This document shows positions 24,409 to 33,076 of a stretch of 64,000 bases of DNA, piece by piece. The stretch's first letter is position 1. Each line of letters opens with the position of its first letter. Below the pieces are notes generated by a model that did not search any database, was not told where the DNA came from, and saw only the letters and a list, made by a program, of their open reading frames with translations. The position numbers were made by a program, and so were the translations under genes. Where the stretch lies: assembly GCA_018716305.1 (NCBI GenBank), contig DVKB01000024.1, positions 1 to 64,000 on the forward strand, in the 5' to 3' direction. The DNA comes from Candidatus Scatomonas merdigallinarum (lineage in GTDB: Bacteria > Bacillota > Clostridia > Lachnospirales > Lachnospiraceae).

Positions 24409-24591
24409 ATGTGTCTTGCCACAGTTTACAAAGAAAGTGATAATACAGTGATCTGCCGGAATGTTTCCCGGATCGATGTGGAGGGGGAATTCGTCCGCAT
24501 CCGGGATATCCTGGGGGAGGAGACCAGAGTCCAGGGTAAGATTCTGATGGTGGATCTGGCCAACAGCGAGGTCCGGCTGGTATGTGACTGA
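24409..24591 (+). CDS. cooT: CooT family nickel-binding protein
   Basis: The 60-residue protein begins MCLATVY, matching CooT, in which Cys2 near the N-terminus binds nickel in a small homodimer. The rest is beta-rich (VEGEFVRIRDILGEE, then GKILMVDLANSEVRLV), as in the family. In CODH loci CooT takes part in nickel delivery for CODH maturation. It follows the His-rich gene by 3 bp with GGAGG overlapping its end, and cooC comes next, so the three probably work as a nickel-insertion set. Confidence 0.82.
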   Translation: MCLATVYKESDNTVICRNVSRIDVEGEFVRIRDILGEETRVQGKILMVDLANSEVRLVCD

Positions 24592-24644
24592 GAGACAGGG
24601 ATCTGAGAACGCGTCAGTGTTCTGTATATAGATCAATCCGGCGG

Positions 24645-24666
24645 CCGGGCGGAGAAAACCGCCCGG
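24645..24666 (+). other. hairpin between cooT and cooC
   Basis: CCGGGCGG (24645-24652), loop AGAAAA and CCGCCCGG (24659-24666) form a perfect 8-bp stem in the 120-bp gap. There is no T-run, so it is probably an mRNA stability element. Confidence 0.45.
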
Positions 24667-24711
24667 ATCGTCTGTGAATGGAAAGACGGAAGAAGAGAGG
24701 AGGTGTATCCG

Positions 24712-25479
24712 ATGGCTCAGGTAATTGCTGTTGCGGGAAAAGGCGGCGTGGGAAAAACAACGCTGACCGGTCTTCTGATTCAGTACCTGTGTCAGACAGG
24801 AAAAGGTCCGATCCTGGCGGTAGATGCCGACGCCAATTCCAATCTGAATGAGGTTTTGGGCGTGGAAGTGGAGGCAACCCTGGGAGAGATCCGGGAAGAG
24901 CTGGAGAATGCGGAGAGTTCCGGCAGCCCTATCCCTCCGGGAATGAGCAAGGCAGATTACATGGAATTCCGGTTCGGCAGCGCCCTGACAGAAGAAAAAG
25001 ATTTTGATCTGCTGGTTATGGGCAGAACTCAGGGAAAAGGCTGCTACTGCTTTGTGAACGGTCTTCTTCAGGCGCAGATTCAGAAGGTGCAGGGAGAATA
25101 TTCCTACATTGTGGTAGATAACGAAGCGGGTATGGAGCACATCAGCCGGGGGGTTCTGCCCGGCATGAATATGGCTATCCTTGTCAGCGACTGTTCCCGC
25201 AGAGGTGTTCAGGCGGCAGGAAGGATCGCGGAACTCATAAAGGAGTGCAATATGCATCCCTCCAGAGTGGGCCTGATTGTAAACAGGGCTCCGGGCGGAG
25301 TTCTGAACGAGGGAACCAGAGAAGAAATTGAGAACCAGGGGCTGGAGCTTCTGGGGGTTGTCCCTCATGATGACACAGTCTATGAGTATGACTGCGATGG
25401 GAAGCCTACCGTGCAGCTCCCGGAGGATTCTCCGGTGAGAGCGGCGCTGAAGGAAATCGTAGAAAAATTAGGGTTATAA
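24712..25479 (+). CDS. cooC: CODH nickel-insertion ATPase CooC (first copy)
   Basis: The 255-residue MinD/ParA-type ATPase has the deviant Walker A AGKGGVGKTT (8-17) and the metal-binding C-x-C in GKGCYCFVNG (C111, C113), which matches the CxC site of Carboxydothermus CooC. It uses ATP to insert nickel into the CODH C-cluster. The ATG at 24712 lies 9 bases after GAGGAGG; a GTG at 24703 overlaps that site. It differs markedly from the second copy at 27617, so the two may serve CODH and ACS separately. Confidence 0.9.
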   Translation: MAQVIAVAGKGGVGKTTLTGLLIQYLCQTGKGPILAVDADANSNLNEVLGVEVEATLGEIREELENAESSGSPIPPGMSKADYMEFRFGSALTEEKDFDLLVMGRTQGKGCYCFVNGLLQAQIQKVQGEYSYIVVDNEAGMEHISRGVLPGMNMAILVSDCSRRGVQAAGRIAELIKECNMHPSRVGLIVNRAPGGVLNEGTREEIENQGLELLGVVPHDDTVYEYDCDGKPTVQLPEDSPVRAALKEIVEKLGL

Positions 25480-25698
25480 ATAATGCGGGGGGATTGCGGA
25501 AGTGCGCTGCACGGAACAATCCGCAGGCATCACAGTTGGGGGGTTGCCCCGACATCTTAGTGTAAGAGTAGAGTAGAATGGGTGCTTAGGCGGTTTTTAT
25601 TTTTTTCCGGCACCGGAGAAAATAAAAAATAAAATACATCTTTTGCGGGAGCGGATGCCCGCAGGAAAAGAGGTAATCAAATCTAAGGAGGATTATTG
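25480..25698 (+). other. 219-bp leader between cooC and acsA
   Basis: There is no gene here. A GCGGG...CCCGC hairpin lies near 25647-25664, and a GTAGAGTAGAAT stretch near 25568-25579 could be a weak -10, but no matching -35 was found. The T-rich and A-rich stretch at 25597-25640 may be an untranslated leader. A separate acsA promoter is plausible because its product is needed in large amounts, but I cannot fix one. Confidence 0.35.
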
Positions 25699-27591
25699 AT
25701 GAGTGAATTCAAACTGACGACAGTAGAAGAGATGGAAGCAGCGACCAACCGTCTGCTGGAGACTGGCGCCAAAGTGGGCGCAGACGCGTGGCAGTACCGT
25801 GTAAAGAATCAGACCCCTCACTGTAAGTTTGGTGAGACCGGCGTCTGCTGCCGGATCTGTGCTATGGGTCCCTGCCGTATCACCCCGAAAGCACCGAGAG
25901 GAATCTGCGGCTGCGACGTGCACGGCATCGTAGGAAGAAATTACCTGAAGTTTACCGCGGGCGGAGCCGCAACCCATTCCGACCATGGCCGGGAGATCTG
26001 CCATACCCTGTATGAATCTGCCGCTGACGGCGATTACAAGGTAAAAGATCCCGAGAAACTGATCCGCATCGCCAAAGAGTGGGGAATCGAAACCGAAGGC
26101 AAAGATATCTATGATCTGGCTCACGAAGTTGCCTACACCGGACTGATGGAGTACGGCAAGCCCTTCGGATACCAGAGATTTATGGAGAGACTGCCGGAGC
26201 ACACCCAGGAGCTGTGGAAGAAGAACGAGGTGGCTCCCAGAGCTATCGACCGGGAGGTTGCCACTTCCATGCACATGACTCATATGGGATGCTCCTCTCT
26301 TCCGGAAGCCCTGATCAAACAGTCTATCCGCGCGGGACTCTGCGACGGCTGGGGCGGCTCCATGATGGGAACCGAGTTCTCCGATGTTCTGTTCGGAACT
26401 CCCAAGCCTGTTGACACCGAGGCAAACCTGGGCGTTATGAACGCGGACAACGTAAACATTGTGGTTCACGGACATGATCCGTCACTGTCCGAGATGATCT
26501 GCGAGTACGCGGATGATCCGGAGATGATCGCCTACGCCAAGGAAATGGGCGCCAAAGGCATCACCGTATCCGGTGTCTGCTGTACCTCCAACGAGGTAGC
26601 TATGCGCCGTGGAATCCCCATGGCAGGAAACTTCCTGCAGCAGGAAAACGTGGTTCTGACCGGAGCCTGCGAGGCCATTGTTGTGGATGTGCAGTGTATC
26701 TTCCCGGCCCTTGGACCCTTAAGCAAATGTTTCCACACCAAGTTCATCACCACCTCTCCCGTGGCGCAGATGCCGGATTCCGAATTCATCCGCTTCAACG
26801 CCAAGACCGCCGGCGAGAACGCCAAGGCGATTGTAAAGATGGCAGTGGAGAACTTCAAGAACAGAAAGCCGGAGCTGGTACATATTCCGGATATGAAGCA
26901 GAAGGCTACCGTTGGATACTCCCTGGAGGCGATTGTGAAGACCCTGGACGGCGTTACCAATACCCAGGTAGACCAGACAGGAACCCTGAAACCTCTGTGG
27001 GATTGTGTGGCGGCAGGTGTTATCCGCGGCGCTGTAGCCATGGTTGGCTGCAACAACCCCAAGGTGCGTCCTGACTACGCCCACATTGAACTCATGAAAT
27101 ACCTCCTGAAACATGACATTATTATCGTTGCGTCCGGATGCTCCGCGCAGGCAGCTGCCAAAGCGGGACTGATGGATAAGAGAGCAAAGGATCTCTGCGG
27201 CGCAGGTCTGAAGAGAGTCTGCGAGCTGGCTGACATTCCGCCGGTACTGCACATGGGCTCCTGCGTGGACATCAGCCGTATGATGAACCTGGTATCCGAG
27301 CTGGCCAAGGTTGGCGGCGTAAACATTTCTCAGCTTCCGGTTGTGGGCTGCGCTCCCGAGTGGATGTCCGAGAAAGCCGTTTCCATCGGCAATTACGTAA
27401 TCGGTACCGGTATCGACACCTTCCTGGGTGTGGATCCCTATGTATCCGGTTCCAGCGAGGTTGCGGAACTTCTGACCAACGGAACGAGACAGTGGGTAGA
27501 GGCTGCGTTCACTGTTGAAAAAGACATCGAGCAGCTGGGCATCAAGATGAGAGACCGCATAGAGGAGAAGCGTGCCGCTCTTGGTGTCTGA
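25699..27591 (+). CDS. acsA: anaerobic carbon-monoxide dehydrogenase catalytic subunit
   Basis: The 630-residue Ni-Fe-S enzyme interconverts CO2 and CO. The N-terminal D- and B-cluster cysteines are in CKFGETGVCCRICAMGPC (C42, C50, C51, C54, C59) and RGICGCDVHG. C-cluster candidates are the histidine in VVHGHDPS and the cysteines in GVCCTSNE, VDVQCIF, MVGCNNPK, ASGCSAQ and VGCAPEW. In acetogens it forms a complex with AcsB and passes CO through a tunnel. AAGGAGG precedes the ATG at 25699; a TTG three bases earlier is less likely. Confidence 0.97.
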   Translation: MSEFKLTTVEEMEAATNRLLETGAKVGADAWQYRVKNQTPHCKFGETGVCCRICAMGPCRITPKAPRGICGCDVHGIVGRNYLKFTAGGAATHSDHGREICHTLYESAADGDYKVKDPEKLIRIAKEWGIETEGKDIYDLAHEVAYTGLMEYGKPFGYQRFMERLPEHTQELWKKNEVAPRAIDREVATSMHMTHMGCSSLPEALIKQSIRAGLCDGWGGSMMGTEFSDVLFGTPKPVDTEANLGVMNADNVNIVVHGHDPSLSEMICEYADDPEMIAYAKEMGAKGITVSGVCCTSNEVAMRRGIPMAGNFLQQENVVLTGACEAIVVDVQCIFPALGPLSKCFHTKFITTSPVAQMPDSEFIRFNAKTAGENAKAIVKMAVENFKNRKPELVHIPDMKQKATVGYSLEAIVKTLDGVTNTQVDQTGTLKPLWDCVAAGVIRGAVAMVGCNNPKVRPDYAHIELMKYLLKHDIIIVASGCSAQAAAKAGLMDKRAKDLCGAGLKRVCELADIPPVLHMGSCVDISRMMNLVSELAKVGGVNISQLPVVGCAPEWMSEKAVSIGNYVIGTGIDTFLGVDPYVSGSSEVAELLTNGTRQWVEAAFTVEKDIEQLGIKMRDRIEEKRAALGV

Positions 27592-27616
27592 TCAAGTTAA
27601 AGGCAGATGAATTAGC

Positions 27617-28387
27617 ATGAAAATAGCAGTAACAGGCAAAGGCGGGGTGGGTAAAACCACCATCGCCGCCACCCTGGCCCGTCTTTACGCGGCCGAGGGA
27701 AGGAAAGTGCTGGCGGCCGATGTGGATCCGGACGCGAATCTGGGATTGGCCCTGGGATTTTCCGAAGAAGAACTGGATTCCATCGTTCCCATCAGCAAGA
27801 TGCGGAAACTGGTGGAAGAGCGCACGGAGGCAACGCCGGACAACCGGTTTTACAAGCTGAACCCCAAGGTGGACGATATCCCCGAAAAGTACGGCAGAAC
27901 CTGCAACGGCGTGAAGCTTCTGGTTCTGGGCACGGTGGAGACCGCCAACAGCGGCTGCGTCTGCCCGGAGCATGTGATGCTGAAGAGGATCATCAACAAC
28001 CTGGTGCTGCACCGGGACGATGTGGTGATCCTGGATATGGAGGCCGGCCTGGAGCATCTGGGCAGAGGCACCACAGAAGGCATGGACTATTTTGTGGTGG
28101 TCATTGAACCGGGAGCCAGAAGCGTGCAGACCTACAAAAATGTCAAACGTCTGGCGGAGGGCCTGGGTATCCATCAGGTTCATGTGGTGGCCAACAAAGT
28201 CCGGGATGAAAAGGATGAAGCCTTTATCCGGGAAAAGATCCCCGCGGAGGATCTGCTGGGGATGGTACACTACAACGAACAGGTTATCGACGCGGACCGT
28301 CAGGGCTGTTCTCCTTATGACTTCAGCCAGAAGGCAGTCAGCGAGATCCGTGGCATCAAAGAAAAAATTGATAAAACAAACATGTAA
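27617..28387 (+). CDS. CooC/AcsF-type nickel-insertion ATPase (second copy)
   Basis: The 256-residue MinD/ParA-type ATPase has TGKGGVGKTT at the N-terminus and C-x-C in SGCVCPEH (C114, C116). It lies between acsA and acsB, 14 bp before acsB, where acetogens such as Moorella carry acsF. AcsF has been implicated in maturation of the ACS A-cluster. The ribosome binding site is weak (AAAGGCAG), consistent with a catalytic maturation factor made in small amounts. Having two divergent CooC proteins suggests division of labour between CODH and ACS. Confidence 0.88.
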   Translation: MKIAVTGKGGVGKTTIAATLARLYAAEGRKVLAADVDPDANLGLALGFSEEELDSIVPISKMRKLVEERTEATPDNRFYKLNPKVDDIPEKYGRTCNGVKLLVLGTVETANSGCVCPEHVMLKRIINNLVLHRDDVVILDMEAGLEHLGRGTTEGMDYFVVVIEPGARSVQTYKNVKRLAEGLGIHQVHVVANKVRDEKDEAFIREKIPAEDLLGMVHYNEQVIDADRQGCSPYDFSQKAVSEIRGIKEKIDKTNM

Positions 28388-28401
28388 ACAGGAGGAAAAA
28401 A

Positions 28402-30534
28402 ATGGCTACATTATTTCAGAGAGTTTTTGGCGGAAATGATGCCGTTTACGGCCTGACCGAAGGCATCATTGACAAGGCGATCCAGCAGTACGGCGAAGAG
28501 AAAGCGGTAAGCTTCCCCAACACTGCTTACAGCCTTCCCTGCTACTACGCAGTAACAGGAACCAAAGTTACCAACCTGAAAGAGCTGAAAGAGGCTCTGG
28601 GCGTGGTAAAGACCCTGATGACCAGAGAGAACGAGCTGAACGATGTGTTCATGTCCGGTGTTGCCACCGCTCTGTGCGCGGAGTTTATTGAGGCTACCAA
28701 GTACATTGACGGCGCGAATCCCTATGAGGAGCCCTGCTATGGACACCTGGGCGATCCCGTGATCCGTGAGCTGGGTGTTCCGCTGGTTACCGGCGATATC
28801 CCCGGTGTTGCCGTTATCCTGGGTTCCGCTCCCACCGCGGAGCAGGCAGTTGCTCTGGTTAAGAGCTATCAGGCACAGGGTATTCTGGTTACTCTGGTAG
28901 GCGGAGTCATCGATCAGCTGCAGGAGCAGGGATACAAGACCGGCGCCAATGTGCGTGTGATCCCCCTGGGCAAAGACGTTACTTCTGTTATCCATGTAGT
29001 ATCCGTTGCCATCCGCGCGGCTCTGATCTTCGGTAATGTTACTCCCGGCGACGCAGGCGCGCTGATGACCTATACCAAGGACCGTGTTCCGGCTTTCGTA
29101 AATGCTTTTGAGCCTCTGGACGATGTGATCGTGGCCTGCGGCGCAGGCGCTATCGCGCTGGGCTTCCCGGTTATCACCAACGATGACAAGGATGTTCCTC
29201 CGATTCCCAAGAGCCTGATCATCCAGAAGGATGTGGACAAGTGGAACGCTACCTCTCTGGAGGCCCGCGATATCAAGATCAAGATCACCAATATCGATAT
29301 CCCGGTTGCTTTCGCCTCCGCTTTCGAGGGTGAGATCATCCGCAAGGGAGATATGCAGGTTGAGTTTGACGGTTCCCGGGTAGACTGCGTGGAGCTGGTT
29401 TCCATGAAAGAGCTCTCCGAGGTGGAGGATCACAAGATCGAGCTGATCGGACCCGACATCGACGAGTTCGAGGTGGGAAGCAAGCACAGCATCGCATACG
29501 TGGTAGAGGTAGCAGGCAAGAGCATGCAGGCTGATTTCGAGCCCGTATTCGAGCGTAAATTCCACAGCTACTTAAACTGCATCGAAGGTGTTATGCACAC
29601 CGGCCAGCGTGATATGATCCGTATCCGTATCAGCAAAGAGGCCTTTAACGCAGGCTTCCGCGCGAAACATCTGGGCGAGGTTCTGTACGCGCAGGTAAAG
29701 AATGAGTTTGAGGCAGTTGTTGATAAATGCCAGGTGAAGATCTACACCAATCCGGAAGACTGCACCAAGATGCGTCATGAGGTAGCTATGCCCATCTTCG
29801 ACAAACGTGATGAGAGACTGGCTTCCATGACAGACGAGGCCGTTCCTGTATACTACAGCTGCATTATGTGCCAGGCATTCTCCCCCAGCCATGTATGCGT
29901 GGTTACTCCCGAGCGTCTGGGACTGTGCGGAGCCGTTTCCTGGTTCGACGCAAAGGCCACCCACGAGCTGCAGCCCAACGGACCCTGCCAGGTGGTTACC
30001 AAAGAGCGCTGCATTGACGAGCGGATCGGTGAGTACGAGGATGTCAATGAGATCGTTAAGAAGCTGTCCCAGGGCGCCCTGGAAGACGTTTCCCTGTACT
30101 CCATCATGGAGAAGCCCATGACCTCCTGCGGATGCTTCGAGTGTATCTGCGGCATCGAGCCCTTCTCCAACGGCGTATGTATCGCCAACCGTGAGTACGC
30201 GGGACAGACTCCTCTGGGAATGACCTTCCCCGAGCTGGCTTCCATGACCGGCGGCGGTGTGCAGACTCCCGGATTTATGGGACACGGCAAGCACTTTATC
30301 GCTTCCAAGAAGTTCATGAAGGCAGAAGGCGGCGTTGCCCGTATCGTGTGGATGCCCAAGGAACTGAAGGAGCAGGTAAAAGACAACCTGAACAAGACCG
30401 CCAAAGAGCTGTACGGAATCGACAACTTTACCGATATGATCGGCGATGAGACCATCGCTACCGATCCGGAAGAGCTGGTTGCTTTCCTGACCGAAAAAGG
30501 CCATCCGGCTCTGGGCATGGATCCCATGATGTAA
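28402..30534 (+). CDS. acsB: acetyl-CoA synthase (CODH/ACS complex subunit beta)
   Basis: The 710-residue enzyme joins CO, a corrinoid-bound methyl group and CoA into acetyl-CoA. A-cluster ligands are C487, C490, C499 and C509 (SCIMCQAFSPSHVC, then GLCG) plus C576-G-C578 (SCGCFEC). All lie exactly 19 positions before the Moorella residues 506, 509, 518, 528, 595 and 597. The N-terminal third is present, so this is the long bacterial form that docks on CODH. AGGAGG precedes the ATG. Confidence 0.98.
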   Translation: MATLFQRVFGGNDAVYGLTEGIIDKAIQQYGEEKAVSFPNTAYSLPCYYAVTGTKVTNLKELKEALGVVKTLMTRENELNDVFMSGVATALCAEFIEATKYIDGANPYEEPCYGHLGDPVIRELGVPLVTGDIPGVAVILGSAPTAEQAVALVKSYQAQGILVTLVGGVIDQLQEQGYKTGANVRVIPLGKDVTSVIHVVSVAIRAALIFGNVTPGDAGALMTYTKDRVPAFVNAFEPLDDVIVACGAGAIALGFPVITNDDKDVPPIPKSLIIQKDVDKWNATSLEARDIKIKITNIDIPVAFASAFEGEIIRKGDMQVEFDGSRVDCVELVSMKELSEVEDHKIELIGPDIDEFEVGSKHSIAYVVEVAGKSMQADFEPVFERKFHSYLNCIEGVMHTGQRDMIRIRISKEAFNAGFRAKHLGEVLYAQVKNEFEAVVDKCQVKIYTNPEDCTKMRHEVAMPIFDKRDERLASMTDEAVPVYYSCIMCQAFSPSHVCVVTPERLGLCGAVSWFDAKATHELQPNGPCQVVTKERCIDERIGEYEDVNEIVKKLSQGALEDVSLYSIMEKPMTSCGCFECICGIEPFSNGVCIANREYAGQTPLGMTFPELASMTGGGVQTPGFMGHGKHFIASKKFMKAEGGVARIVWMPKELKEQVKDNLNKTAKELYGIDNFTDMIGDETIATDPEELVAFLTEKGHPALGMDPMM

Positions 30535-30550
30535 GGAATCTTCAGGTGTA

Positions 30551-30576
30551 TTTCCGGCACGGCACAGTGCCGGAAA
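30551..30576 (+). other. strong hairpin between acsB and acsD
   Basis: TTTCCGGCAC (30551-30560) and GTGCCGGAAA (30567-30576) form a perfect 10-bp stem with a GGCACA loop. A TTTTT follows only 8 bases later, so it is not a canonical terminator. It may attenuate transcription or protect the acsB mRNA end. Confidence 0.6.
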
Positions 30577-30667
30577 TGCCCTGGTTTTTGTGCGTTCAGG
30601 ATTGACAGGAACCGCAAAATGTTTTAAGGTATGAGATAGATAAAAACAGTAAGGAGGCTTGTTTAAA

Positions 30668-31609
30668 ATGCCGTTTAATCGCAAACCACAGAAGTTCAGC
30701 GCATCCATTAAAGAAGTAGAACTGGGATGCGGCGAAAAAGCAGTCAAAATCGGAGGAGCCAGCGTATTTCCCTTCTATTCCTTTGACGGATCCGAGGGCA
30801 ACGCTCCCAAGGTAGGCGTTGAGATTTCCGATATGGGTCTTGAGCATGAGCCCGAAGGCGTAAAAGCTTACTATGCAGGAGCTTCTACTCTGGGCGAGAT
30901 CGCCAAGAAGGCTGCTGAGATGCCCGGAGGTGATTTTGTTGTACTGCGTCTGGAAGGCGGAGATCCCAACGGAGTCAACAAACCCGTAGAGGAGCTGGTT
31001 GCAGCTGCCAAGGAAGTAGCTGACGCCATTGACGTTCCCCTGGTAGTGGAGGGCTGCAAGAACGTTGAAAAAGACAGCGAGCTGCTGCCCAAGGTTGCAG
31101 AGGCGCTGCAGGGCAAGAACGTACTGTTAATGTCCGCGAAGGAAGAAGACTACAAGGCTATCGGCGCTGCCGCAGGTCTGGCTTACGCACAGAAGGTAGG
31201 CGCTGAGTCCGCTGTTGATATCAACCTGGCAAAACAGCTGAACGTTGTTCTGACTCAGCTGGGCGTCGCCGCTGAAAGCATCGTAATGAACGTGGGAACA
31301 GCAGCTGTAGGCTACGGCTATGATTACGTGATCTCCACCATGGATCGTGTAAGAGCCGCCGCGCTGTCTCAGGATGATAAGATGCTTCAGATGCCTATCA
31401 TCACTCCTGTTGCTTCCGAGACCTGGTCTGTAAAAGAGTCCACGGCTTCTGAGGAAGATGCTCCGGGATGGGGTCCTGTAGAGGAGAGAGGTGTCTCCAT
31501 GGAAGTTCAGACAGCAGCCGCATGTCTGGTATCCGGCTCTGATGCCGTTATTTTGAAACATCCTCAGTCCGTTGCAACAATCTCTAAGATGATTAAAGAA
31601 TTAATGTAA
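30668..31609 (+). CDS. acsD: corrinoid iron-sulfur protein small subunit
   Basis: The 313-residue TIM-barrel protein is the delta subunit of CODH/ACS. With AcsC it forms the CoFeSP that carries the methyl group from methyl-THF to acetyl-CoA synthase. Typical stretches are ELGCGEKAVKIGG, VPLVVEGCKNVEKD and GTAAVGYGYDYVISTMDR. The ATG at 30668 lies 10 bases after AAGGAGG; a TTG one base after that site is rejected. A strong hairpin separates it from acsB. Confidence 0.96.
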   Translation: MPFNRKPQKFSASIKEVELGCGEKAVKIGGASVFPFYSFDGSEGNAPKVGVEISDMGLEHEPEGVKAYYAGASTLGEIAKKAAEMPGGDFVVLRLEGGDPNGVNKPVEELVAAAKEVADAIDVPLVVEGCKNVEKDSELLPKVAEALQGKNVLLMSAKEEDYKAIGAAAGLAYAQKVGAESAVDINLAKQLNVVLTQLGVAAESIVMNVGTAAVGYGYDYVISTMDRVRAAALSQDDKMLQMPIITPVASETWSVKESTASEEDAPGWGPVEERGVSMEVQTAAACLVSGSDAVILKHPQSVATISKMIKELM

Positions 31610-31636
31610 TGTGAGAAAAGAGGAGGATAAAAAATC

Positions 31637-32995
31637 ATGGCATTAACAGGTATTCAGATTTTTAAAATGACACCAAAGAAAAACTGCAAGGAGTGCGGAT
31701 GCCCCACCTGTATGGCATTTTCCATGAAGGTAGCGCAGGGCGCCATGGATATTTCCGCATGTCCCCATATGTCAGAGGATGCTCTGGCACAGCTGTCTGA
31801 GGCTACTGCTCCGCCCATGAAGACCATCAAGATCGGTGCCGGGGACAACGAGTACAGCCTGGGCGGCGAGACCGTTCTGTACAGACACGAGAAGACTTTT
31901 GTCAGCGAGACCAGATACGCCACTGCTGTATGCAGCTGCATGGATGACGCCGCCATTGACGCCAGACTGGCCAGCGTTGCAAAAGTAGATTACGAGCGTA
32001 TCGGCGAGAGAATGTACACCGAGCTGGTATACGTAAACTACGCGAAAGACACTGATTCCGCAAAGTATGTGGAGCTGGTTAAGAAAGCTGCCGCTACCGG
32101 AAGAACTCTGGTGCTTGGCTGCAAATGCCCGGAGACCGCCAAGGCTGCTCTGGAAGTATGCAAGGATGGAAAGCCCGTTCTCAACGGAGCGGATGCTTCC
32201 AACTATGAAGAGATGAACAAGATTGCCACAGAGGCAGGCGTTGTTCTGGGTGTATCCGGAGCCAATCTGGACGAGCTGTACGATACCACCGCGGCTCTGG
32301 AGAAACTGGGCAATAAGAACCTGATTCTGGATGTGACCATGGGAACCGTCAAAGAGACCTTCGAGGCTGCTGTTTCCGTGCGCCGCGCCGCTATCAAGGA
32401 TACCGACAGAACTTTCGGATATCCCTCTATCGTAAATGTAGCCGCTCTGGCTCAGGGCGACAAGCCCATGCAGCAGGCGCTGGCAGCCCTCTTCACCATG
32501 AAGTACGGCTCCATCGTTGCTGTTGAGGAGATGGATTACGCTATGGCTCTGCCCCTGTACGGCCTGAGACAGAACCTGTTCACCGATCCTCAGAAGCCCA
32601 TGAAGGTTGCTCCTGGAATCTACCCGCTGAACGGCGCGGATGAAAATTCCATCTGCCTGACCACTGTAGATTTCGCTCTTACATATTTCCTGGTATCCGG
32701 CGAGCTGGAGCGCTCCGGCGTTCCCTGCAACCTGGTGATCTCCGATGCCGGCGGACTTTCCGTTCTGACCGCATGGGCAGCAGGAAAGCTTTCCTCCACA
32801 TCTATCTCCACCTACATCAAGGAAGAGGTAGAGGGCAAAGTGAAATCCAGAAAGCTGATTATCCCCGGAAAAGTTGCTGTGCTGAAGGGTGACCTGGAAG
32901 CCAAGCTGCCCGGATGGGAAGTGATCGTAGCTCCTCTGGAGGCTGTACAGCTGGTGAAATTCCTGAAAGATATGCAGGCAAACGGACAGCTGTAA
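31637..32995 (+). CDS. acsC: corrinoid iron-sulfur protein large subunit
   Basis: The 452-residue gamma subunit has an N-terminal 4Fe-4S domain with C17, C20, C25 and C42 (NCKECGCPTC, then ACPHM), a TIM barrel, and a C-terminal corrinoid-binding domain (SDAGGLSVLTAWAAGKLS region onwards). The low-potential cluster is used to reactivate oxidised cobalamin together with AcsV. The gene follows acsD with GAGGAGG before its ATG. Confidence 0.97.
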   Translation: MALTGIQIFKMTPKKNCKECGCPTCMAFSMKVAQGAMDISACPHMSEDALAQLSEATAPPMKTIKIGAGDNEYSLGGETVLYRHEKTFVSETRYATAVCSCMDDAAIDARLASVAKVDYERIGERMYTELVYVNYAKDTDSAKYVELVKKAAATGRTLVLGCKCPETAKAALEVCKDGKPVLNGADASNYEEMNKIATEAGVVLGVSGANLDELYDTTAALEKLGNKNLILDVTMGTVKETFEAAVSVRRAAIKDTDRTFGYPSIVNVAALAQGDKPMQQALAALFTMKYGSIVAVEEMDYAMALPLYGLRQNLFTDPQKPMKVAPGIYPLNGADENSICLTTVDFALTYFLVSGELERSGVPCNLVISDAGGLSVLTAWAAGKLSSTSISTYIKEEVEGKVKSRKLIIPGKVAVLKGDLEAKLPGWEVIVAPLEAVQLVKFLKDMQANGQL

Positions 32996-33018
32996 TTACC
33001 GGCGCATCTTTAAACGGA

Positions 33019-33052
33019 AAACGAAGGCAGGCCGACAGACTTGCCTTCGTTT
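33019..33052 (+). other. hairpin between acsC and acsE
   Basis: AAACGAAGGCA (33019-33029) and TGCCTTCGTTT (33042-33052) form a perfect 11-bp stem with a 12-base loop. Only TTT follows, so it is a partial terminator or an mRNA stability element. The ribosome binding site of acsE begins about 12 bases later. Confidence 0.6.
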
Positions 33053-33076
33053 AAATAAGAAAAAAGGAGAAAACTT

